Part shown: positions 1-4,945 of the stretch, piece by piece | Layout: each line of letters begins with the position of its first letter | Numbering within the stretch: position 1 is the stretch's first letter | Assembly: GCA_944384865.1 (NCBI GenBank) | Contig: CALWVC010000114.1 | Span: 1-5,246, forward strand | Reading direction: 5' to 3' | Source: an uncultured Clostridia bacterium | GTDB lineage: Bacteria; Bacillota; Clostridia; Oscillospirales; Acutalibacteraceae | Length of the DNA stretch: 5,246 nucleotides | The notes under the pieces: generated by a model | Told to the model about the DNA's origin: nothing | Seen by the model: only the letters and a program-made list of their open reading frames with translations | Database searches by the model: none | Position numbers and translations under genes: made by a program

Positions 1-383
1 CAGGGAATCCGAATGGCATTAAATCCCGCCTGTTTTACGGTATTGATCAGCGCCTGTGAAGTAACTGTGTAATGACTCCAGGAACAGGTAGATTCCCAGT
101 ATGTAGGATCTGTAACAATGTTTCCATTAGCGTCCTGCGGATTCCCGTTAAGCTCGCAATTGGACCAACCATATGTAACGGTACCGCTTTTGGTATAGCA
201 TTCTAGCGTGTTTCCTAAATTCCAACCAGCTTTGATGTTTTTTACAAAATCTGCAGCAGAGAGATCAAAAGTTCTTACAGCTGCTCCCGGATCGTAGGTT
301 TCAGCCTGTGTAAAACCTTGACCAATTACGACGGCCGAAACAAGTAAGACAACGGACAACGCGACGGATAATAGCTTTTTCAT
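1..383 (-). CDS. Secreted GH5-family endoglucanase/cellulase, N-terminal part (runs off the left edge)
   Basis: This is the first 127 residues of a secreted glycoside hydrolase; the rest lies outside the window. Residues 1-27 form a signal peptide: KK after the Met, a hydrophobic stretch at about 4-20, and a likely signal peptidase I site after T-Q-A27. The mature part carries GWNLGNTLE (53-61), the first barrel strand of GH5 cellulases, and AGFNAIRIP (119-127), the second strand with the conserved Arg (R125). The catalytic Glu residues would lie downstream. Family knowledge gives endo-acting hydrolysis of beta-1,4-glucans (cellulose, xyloglucan, mannan or lichenan; the subfamily cannot be told here), outside the cell. 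The loop between the two motifs (62-118) is long and has Cys62, Cys76 and Cys100. The ATG start is supported by AAAGGA (393-398) with a 9-nt spacer and by the signal peptide. The gene has its own promoter and a large palindrome upstream, so it is probably regulated separately from the phosphoesterase gene. Confidence 0.9.
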   Translation of the reverse strand, partial: MKKLLSVALSVVLLVSAVVIGQGFTQAETYDPGAAVRTFDLSAADFVKNIKAGWNLGNTLECYTKSGTVTYGWSNCELNGNPQDANGNIVTDPTYWESTCSWSHYTVTSQALINTVKQAGFNAIRIP

Positions 384-431
384 GTTGTATGTTCCTTTCT
401 TTGTGTATAAAATCGTGTCTTTGCTGTAAAC

Positions 432-461
432 AGTATACCGGAAACAATCTCAAAAAAACAA
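432..461 (-). promoter_or_regulatory. Probable sigma-70/sigma-A promoter of the GH5 gene
   Basis: On the minus strand, TTGTTT (456-461) and TATACT (432-437) are separated by 18 bp, about 50 bases upstream of the GH5 start codon. The -10 matches the consensus at five of six positions and the -35 at four of six. No other pair of comparable quality was seen in the 222-base gap. Computationally unscored. Confidence 0.55.
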
Positions 462-468
462 GCATTAA

Positions 469-502
469 AATAGATAATAATTATTTAAAATTATTATCTA
501 TT
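469..502. repeat. Perfect 14-bp AT-rich inverted repeat upstream of the GH5 promoter (candidate operator)
   Basis: The arms AATAGATAATAATT (469-482) and AATTATTATCTATT (489-502) are exact reverse complements around a 6-nt centre. The inner edge lies 7 bp upstream of the -35 element of the GH5 promoter, a position suited to an activator or repressor of cellulase expression. Each arm has only one G/C pair, so the RNA hairpin would be weak. However, a T-rich stretch follows on the minus strand, so a weak terminator for the phosphoesterase gene is the alternative. The rest of 503-605 is AT-rich and has no other structure I can support. Confidence 0.6.
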
Positions 503-605
503 AATTACAAAATATAACATATAAATCCTGGAAAATGAACAAACGAAAGATTCGGACGTTTTAGCTCTCCGGATATTTAATAAATTCCTCCTGACAGATG
601 CTTTT

Positions 606-1697
606 TCACTGCACATCAATAATCACATATTCAGTCGCAACGCCGGTCCGCAACGCAATGCCCCATTCTGAAATTCCAGAGCTTACAATATATGCCGTTT
701 GGCCTGCGTTTCGAATTCCATAAACCATTTCATTACTGCTGGTCAGCGTATCTGTAAACTGTAACGGGAACAGTTGCCCGCCGTGCGTATGTCCAGAAAG
801 CATCAAACTGACTCCCGCTTCCGCCGCCGCCTGATATTCCACCGGCTGATGATCCAGCAACAGCACAAATTTTGAAGAATCAATACCCGACAGCAATTCT
901 GAAACTGGCTTACGGGATCGAACCGTACGATCCTGCCGACCGCAAATATAAAACCGGTCGTCTACCAAAACCGTCTCGTCCTGCAAAATGTGCACGTTGT
1001 TTTTTTGCAGTTCGGTTATCAGTTGTTCAGGCGTATAGGCGGGATTGGCGCTGTATGTGTTCAGATCATGATTGCCGAACACCATGTACACGCCGTACCC
1101 AATATCAAATTTACCCAACGCACTGCAGGCCTGTACCATATCCGTATAAGAGGTATCTTCGTCTGTAAAATCGCCCGTGATCACCAACAGATCCGGTTGA
1201 CAGGCCATAATCTCCGTTATATAATCCGCCAGCTTTTCTCCGCTGAAAGTCGTTCCGATATGCGCGTCGGTAATTTGCGCAATCCGCAAAGAGCCGGCGT
1301 CTCCAAGTGATTTAGACGCAGCGATTGTATAATCAGTCCGAACGACTGTATGTGCGTTTATCCACGCGTATCCCATATAAACGCCGGTCAGTGCAATCGC
1401 TAAAATTCCAGCCAGATAGCATGTAAATGTTTTACCAAAGAGTTTTTTCAAAATCAGGCCGATCAGATCACAAATCAAAAAAGCCGCTGCCAGATGAATT
1501 GCAACAACGACCGCTTCCAGAATTCCGGTCAGCGTCAAAATAATAAACACAATAACCGGCAACGCTGAAACCAGCCACGCCAGTAATTTGCTCCTGTTCC
1601 TGACTCGCCGGATAAAACCAAAACGATAAAATCTGGTGGTCATGTAAATGCCGCCTGTGACAAACAGACAGACCGCCATCAGCATAAAAGCAGGCAT
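606..1697 (-). CDS. Membrane-anchored calcineurin-type metallophosphoesterase (YkuE/YaeI-like)
   Basis: This 363-residue protein has an N-terminal membrane part with about four hydrophobic helices (roughly 1-19, 38-60, 61-86 and 92-112), followed by a complete metallophosphoesterase domain. The two-metal site is intact: D144-A-H146, G-D176-F-T-D, G-N209-H210-D, H283-Q-P, and the terminal G-H303-T-H305-G-G-Q. Proteins of this group hydrolyse phosphomonoesters or diesters; some relatives act on lipid-linked substrates, but the substrate here cannot be told. The start is the ATG at 1697, because GGAGG lies 5 nt upstream (1703-1707). The frame stays open to a TTG at 1739, which would add 14 residues but has no clear ribosome binding site. 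The gene follows the flavoprotein gene at 130 bases on the same strand. No strong terminator lies between them, so read-through is possible, but nothing ties it functionally to the operon. Confidence 0.9.
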   Translation of the reverse strand: MPAFMLMAVCLFVTGGIYMTTRFYRFGFIRRVRNRSKLLAWLVSALPVIVFIILTLTGILEAVVVAIHLAAAFLICDLIGLILKKLFGKTFTCYLAGILAIALTGVYMGYAWINAHTVVRTDYTIAASKSLGDAGSLRIAQITDAHIGTTFSGEKLADYITEIMACQPDLLVITGDFTDEDTSYTDMVQACSALGKFDIGYGVYMVFGNHDLNTYSANPAYTPEQLITELQKNNVHILQDETVLVDDRFYICGRQDRTVRSRKPVSELLSGIDSSKFVLLLDHQPVEYQAAAEAGVSLMLSGHTHGGQLFPLQFTDTLTSSNEMVYGIRNAGQTAYIVSSGISEWGIALRTGVATEYVIIDVQ

Positions 1698-1769
1698 AAC
1701 ACCCTCCCTGACCATTTTATTAACTGGGATATGGCGCAAAAACGCATCAATGATCCGTGCTTTTTTACG

Positions 1770-1819
1770 TCTGATTTATATTCATAATTCAAACGATAGG
1801 CCACACATCTGATTTATAT
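1770..1819. repeat. 12-bp direct repeat in the gap upstream of the phosphoesterase gene
   Basis: TCTGATTTATAT occurs exactly at 1770-1781 and again at 1808-1819, a period of 38 bp, inside the 130-base gap 1698-1827. On the minus strand each copy reads ATATAAATCAGA and contains a TATAAA that could be a -10 element, but neither has a convincing -35. They could be two sites for one regulator or a local duplication. No terminator hairpin with a T-run was found in this gap. Confidence 0.45.
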
Positions 1820-1827
1820 CGGCTCTA

Positions 1828-2367
1828 TTATGCATTTTTGCCCATTTTATACGCCTCTATCATCATTTGGGTCTTCTGAATATCTCCGACCCTCCAAACG
1901 CCTACGCCATAAAGAATCCCCTTCTCAACCGATTGGTCTAAACAATCCAGCGTAAAGCCGCGAATCCCCTCGATTGTTTTTTGCATATTGGCAACTTCCG
2001 TATCCGCTGCCGTAACGATGTAGTAAAATTCTTTTCCGGAGATCTCCGTATACCGGGGTACAGTACGATCAATCAGCGTTTTTAACTGACCGTCCATCGT
2101 ATAAAAATATACCGGCGTCGCGAACACAATAACGTCCGCTTTCACCATTTTATCCAAAATATCCGCCATATCATCCTTCTGAACGCATTTGTGCGTGTTA
2201 TTGCACACGCCGCATCCGATACAGTAACAGATATTCTGATCCCGCAGAAAAACCTTTTCCACAATATTGCCCGCTTCGGTCGCACCGCGTATAAATTCAT
2301 CACAAAGTGTGTCGGAATTACCTCCCCGGCGCGGGCTGGCGGATATAACAAGTATTTGTCTGCTCAC
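1828..2367 (-). CDS. Iron-sulfur flavoprotein / NADPH-dependent FMN reductase family protein
   Basis: This 179-residue flavodoxin-fold protein is of usual length for the family. SASPRRGGNSD (9-19) is the FMN-phosphate-binding loop and ATPVYFYTMDGQLKTLIDR (83-101) is the second flavin-contact segment. Between them, C49-x2-C52-x2-C55-x5-C61 fits the compact CX2CX2CX4-7C motif that binds a [4Fe-4S] cluster in archaeal Isf proteins; Cys47 is a fifth cysteine close by. Family knowledge gives a cytoplasmic dimer or tetramer moving electrons between NAD(P)H or ferredoxin, FMN and an acceptor. Many bacterial proteins with this motif have no assigned substrate. The start is a GTG backed by AGGAGGT (2375-2381) with 7-nt spacing. 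It begins 18 nt after the stop of the DXS-like gene, so it is almost surely the last gene of that operon. A redox role linked to the enzyme upstream is inference. Confidence 0.88.
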   Translation of the reverse strand: MSRQILVISASPRRGGNSDTLCDEFIRGATEAGNIVEKVFLRDQNICYCIGCGVCNNTHKCVQKDDMADILDKMVKADVIVFATPVYFYTMDGQLKTLIDRTVPRYTEISGKEFYYIVTAADTEVANMQKTIEGIRGFTLDCLDQSVEKGILYGVGVWRVGDIQKTQMMIEAYKMGKNA

Positions 2368-2385
2368 TTTTCTTACCTCCTGCTC

Positions 2386-4140
2386 TTACAGCAATTTCAA
2401 GATATCTTCGGCAACCTGTTCGACTGTCAAATGATTTTTCTTTAAAATTTCATCAGTGTCGTAACGGTCAAGAAATTCCTTTTTCAGTCCGAAATTCAAA
2501 ACCTTTACGGCAGACGCTCCGTAAAACCGGGCGATCTTTTCACCGAAACCGCCGTCGAGAATACCGTCCTCCAGTGTAACGACGATATCATGCTCTTTTT
2601 TCAGCTCTTGCAGAAGATTCTCATCCAAACCGGTAATGTAATAAGGATTGATAACCGTAGAGCGTATTCCTGTTTTTTGTTCAATACATTCTGCCGCGCC
2701 CTGCCCCAGCGCATAGAATGTTCCCAGCCCTATGATGGCGATCCGGCCGCCTGTCTGTGTAACTTCGTAGGTGTTCAATTGTCCAAAATCCTTCGTAACC
2801 GTTTTTCCTTCGGAAACCATCTGTCCACCCGGCACACGAATAGCCACAGGATGATCCGTCTGTCCGATGCTCCAAGCAAGCATCGCCAAATACTCTTCTT
2901 TGGTTGTAGGCGCCATATAGACCAGATTTGGAATATTCGCCATCATCGGAATATCATAAATACCAAGATGCGTTATGTCGTTCATGCCATAAACAGAAGC
3001 GCCAAAAGTCACGATGGTCGCCGGATTGCCATTAATGCACAAATCCTGTGAAAGCTGATCAAAAGCACGCTGAATAAAGGTACTGTATACACCGTAAACC
3101 GGTTTACCGCCGCCGGCCGCAATACCGGACGCGAGTGCAACTGCTGTTTCCTCTGCGATACCAACGTCGACAAATTGCTTTCCGGCCTGTTTGCGTTTAT
3201 CTTCTGTAAAACCGAGTACGGTTGGCGTAGCGGACGTGATCGCAACGATCTTCTGATCTTTTTTCATTTGCTGCAGGAGATATTCCGCAGTCACGCTCGA
3301 GTAATCCTCCTCGCCAAAATCATACAGCGGTTTTCCTGTCGCAATATCAAACGGGCCGCTGAAATGCCAGCGCTCTTTATGCGCTTGTGCGGGCGCATAT
3401 CCCTTTCCCTTTTGCGTGCAGATATGAACAACGACAGGCGCTTTGCTGTCTTTCACCTGTTGAAAGCCAGCGATCAGGTCATGAATATTGTTTCCCGCCC
3501 CGACAAACAGATACTCGAGACCCATCGCGCGAAACAGATTGCAAGCCGCCTTACCGTCCGTTTCCCGTAACAGCTTCAGATTGCCGTAAAGTCCACCGTG
3601 ATTTTCCGCAATAGACATATCATTATCATTCACAACAATAATCAGATTGCCATGTAGTTCCGCAGCAAAATCGAGGCCCTCCAGCGCTTCGCCGCCACTC
3701 AGAGAACCATCGCCGATAATTGCGATTACATTTCCGTCTTCTCCTTTTAAATCTCTGGCCTTTGCAAGCCCACAGGCCAGGCTGATCGATGTGGACGTAT
3801 GACCCACTGTGAAATGATCATGTTCACTTTCCTTGGGATTACTATAGCCAGACACATCGTCATAGCGCTCTTCATAAAGAAAAGCGTCTTTTCGGCCGGT
3901 CAGCATTTTATGGGGATAGGTTTGGTGAGACACGTCAAACACCAACTTATCCTTCGGAGATTCAAATACATAATGCAGCGCGATTGTCGCTTCTACCATA
4001 CCGAAATTCGGCCCAAAATGTCCGCCATGCCGACTTAATTTGGTCAATAGAGCTTCCCGTATCTCTGTCGCCAGAACAGCCAGTTGCTCCTCATTCAGCT
4101 TTTTAACGTCTGCAGGAGCATTAATATTTTCTATATACAT
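2386..4140 (-). CDS. DXS-like thiamine-diphosphate-dependent enzyme (1-deoxy-D-xylulose-5-phosphate synthase family, divergent subgroup)
   Basis: This 584-residue protein is collinear with DXS (usually ~620) but somewhat shorter. The N-terminal ThDP domain has GGH41FGPN, DVSHQTYPHK (69-78), GHTSTSIS (113-120) and the Mg/ThDP motif GDG (143-145) to NDN (171-173). KGKGY (244-248) precedes the linker. The middle domain has DVGIAE330 with the catalytic Glu, YSTFIQR358 and DITH391LG. A C-terminal transketolase domain follows (about 465-584). True DXS joins pyruvate and glyceraldehyde 3-phosphate to make DXP for isoprenoids, thiamine and pyridoxal. Here three acceptor-pocket residues of E. coli DXS (R420, D427, R478, numbers from memory) align without gaps to G380, N387 and G438. 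I recall this subgroup in Clostridia and lactobacilli annotated as DXS, but true DXS activity is doubtful, so no gene symbol is given. The ATG is 2 nt after the regulator's stop codon, with GGAAG about 9-13 nt upstream, suggesting translational coupling. Confidence 0.85.
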   Translation of the reverse strand: MYIENINAPADVKKLNEEQLAVLATEIREALLTKLSRHGGHFGPNFGMVEATIALHYVFESPKDKLVFDVSHQTYPHKMLTGRKDAFLYEERYDDVSGYSNPKESEHDHFTVGHTSTSISLACGLAKARDLKGEDGNVIAIIGDGSLSGGEALEGLDFAAELHGNLIIVVNDNDMSIAENHGGLYGNLKLLRETDGKAACNLFRAMGLEYLFVGAGNNIHDLIAGFQQVKDSKAPVVVHICTQKGKGYAPAQAHKERWHFSGPFDIATGKPLYDFGEEDYSSVTAEYLLQQMKKDQKIVAITSATPTVLGFTEDKRKQAGKQFVDVGIAEETAVALASGIAAGGGKPVYGVYSTFIQRAFDQLSQDLCINGNPATIVTFGASVYGMNDITHLGIYDIPMMANIPNLVYMAPTTKEEYLAMLAWSIGQTDHPVAIRVPGGQMVSEGKTVTKDFGQLNTYEVTQTGGRIAIIGLGTFYALGQGAAECIEQKTGIRSTVINPYYITGLDENLLQELKKEHDIVVTLEDGILDGGFGEKIARFYGASAVKVLNFGLKKEFLDRYDTDEILKKNHLTVEQVAEDILKLL

Positions 4141-4142
4141 AC

Positions 4143-4523
4143 CTATTCTTCCTTCCAGGTTAATTTTCCGGTTTCAACCGCAACCTGATATCTTGCGATC
4201 TTATAGTTTAATCGGTCAAGAGTTTCGTCGATCTGTTTACGCTGTTCCAACAACACCTCTCTTTGATCCTGTAAAAGCTGGAGCCTGGCGGCAAAAGTCG
4301 AGTCACCCTGCTGAAACAGCCTGACATATTCGATCATCGACTCTACCGGCAGACCTGCGCTTCTCATACACAGGGCAAGTTCGACCCAACTCAAATCTTT
4401 GGGCTGATAATCACGGATTCCGCCGGAAGTTCTGGTAACGGTGGGAATCATACCAACACGCTCATAATAACGAAGCGTATCTTGCGTAATATTATATTTT
4501 TCGCTGACTTCTTTTATTGTCAA
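4143..4523 (-). CDS. MerR-family regulator, AdhR/NmlR type (Cys52 carbonyl/thiol-stress sensor)
   Basis: This 126-residue protein has a MerR winged helix-turn-helix at the N-terminus: TIKEVSEKYNITQDTLRYYE (2-21), RVGMIP (22-27) and GGIRDY (34-39). A second helix pair follows with WVELALCMRSAGLPVESM (46-63), then a long coiled-coil dimerisation helix (about 75-117). The only cysteine is at position 52. In B. subtilis AdhR the conserved Cys52 responds to aldehydes such as methylglyoxal and formaldehyde. There is no C-terminal drug- or metal-binding domain, as expected for this group. The start is TTG; no in-frame ATG or GTG lies close upstream, and GGTGA sits 6 nt before it, so translation may be weak. 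It is the first gene of its operon, behind a promoter with a 19-bp spacer and dyad. It therefore probably activates its own operon. The inducer is inferred from family, not shown. Confidence 0.9.
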   Translation of the reverse strand: MTIKEVSEKYNITQDTLRYYERVGMIPTVTRTSGGIRDYQPKDLSWVELALCMRSAGLPVESMIEYVRLFQQGDSTFAARLQLLQDQREVLLEQRKQIDETLDRLNYKIARYQVAVETGKLTWKEE

Positions 4524-4555
4524 TGTCTTTCACCAGCCTTTTCATATATATTGTT

Positions 4556-4586
4556 ATTATAAAGCCTGGAGTTTACTCTAAGTCAA
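4556..4586 (-). promoter_or_regulatory. MerR-type promoter and operator of the three-gene operon
   Basis: On the minus strand TTGACT (4581-4586) and a perfect TATAAT (4556-4561) are separated by 19 bp (4562-4580). This is 1-2 bp longer than an ordinary promoter and typical of promoters that MerR proteins activate by untwisting DNA. The spacer holds an imperfect dyad over 4565-4582 with core GAGT-N2-ACTC and outer matches, 6 of 9 pairs. This resembles operators of the AdhR/NmlR group. It lies about 33 bp upstream of the MerR start codon, so the leader is short. Confidence 0.85.
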
Positions 4587-4629
4587 GAGGGAAATTTTTA
4601 AATTTTTTATGAATAAAAACATCCTTTTA

Positions 4630-4683
4630 TATGGGAGCTACTCATAAAACAGTATCACGAACTGAAATAGGGTAGCTGCCATA
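4630..4683. repeat. Imperfect inverted repeat, 12-bp arms
   Basis: TATGGGAGCTAC (4630-4641) pairs with GTAGCTGCCATA (4672-4683) at 11 of 12 positions, across a 30-nt AT-rich centre. It sits between the operon promoter and the terminator hairpin, outside any gene. It has no T-run directly after it on either strand, so it is not a standard terminator. It could be a folded RNA end, a protein site or the remnant of a small mobile repeat; I do not recognise the family. Confidence 0.5.
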
Positions 4684-4692
4684 CATGGTGCG

Positions 4693-4730
4693 AAAAAGGC
4701 GGGCAAGAAGCAAATCGTTTCTTGCCTGCC
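4693..4730 (-). terminator. Rho-independent terminator, probably bidirectional
   Basis: The arms GGCGGGCAAGAA (4698-4709) and TTCTTGCCTGCC (4719-4730) form a 12-bp GC-rich stem, fully paired with one G-U in the plus-strand RNA, and a 9-nt loop. On the minus strand it is followed by five T residues (4693-4697). It thus ends transcription of the DUF4097 gene, whose stop is about 215 bases upstream in that direction, and insulates the MerR operon. On the plus strand it is followed by a T/C-rich run (4731-4742), so it may also work in reverse. Confidence 0.85.
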
Positions 4731-4784
4731 TTCTCTCTTTTGTTTCGCAATAGAACGCTATTTTTGGAGGTAGGAATTAAAACC

Positions 4785-4862
4785 ATGACCTATGCGTTTA
4801 CCACATATGCAAAGCCGCATGGTGCAAGGCCTCATTATACTCTACTGCGGAACATTCCATAA
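4785..4862 (+). CDS. Possible 25-residue plus-strand small ORF (unrecognised)
   Basis: This would be the only plus-strand gene in the window. An ATG follows a purine-rich GGAGGTAGGA (4766-4775) with AGGA 9 nt from the start codon, and the frame ends in tandem TAA TAA. The predicted peptide begins MTYAFTTYAKPHG and ends LLRNIP. It is polar and aromatic, with no membrane helix or cysteine. I saw no good plus-strand promoter, and the hairpin at 4698-4730 lies just upstream. It may be a true small protein, the broken start of a longer gene whose remainder is lost, or chance. The remaining bases to 4945 show no feature I can support. Confidence 0.25.
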   Translation: MTYAFTTYAKPHGARPHYTLLRNIP

Positions 4863-4945
4863 TAAACCGAATGCGCAAGCGGAAATACCTCCCCCACACC
4901 GACGTTTGTATCTGTTCTCAAACTACAAAACAACGGTTTTTAAAA

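Noticed and set aside
564..608. The phosphoesterase frame stays open for 14 codons after its TGA stop (ending at a TAA), with a Cys four residues on, which could hint at selenocysteine or stop read-through.
   Set aside because: The protein is already complete with its full metal-binding set, no SECIS-like hairpin follows the TGA, and a 14-codon open stretch is common by chance.
872..1310. Two overlapping plus-strand open frames inside the phosphoesterase gene.
   Set aside because: They are antisense to well-conserved metal-binding motifs, are rich in Arg/Cys/His as shadow frames usually are, and resemble no family I know.
1698..1739. Longer phosphoesterase version starting at the TTG at 1739 or the ATG at 1715.
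   Set aside because: Neither has a clear ribosome binding site, while the ATG at 1697 has GGAGG at 5 nt and begins right at the first membrane helix.
1764..1796. A weak hairpin (CGTCTG / CAAACG) between the flavoprotein and phosphoesterase genes, considered as a terminator.
   Set aside because: Only six pairs including a G-U, a 16-nt loop, and no T-run after it on either strand.
2590..4038. Several plus- and minus-strand open frames of 64-153 codons within the DXS-like gene.
   Set aside because: They lie on top of a conserved enzyme in another frame and have no domain of their own; they are shadow frames.
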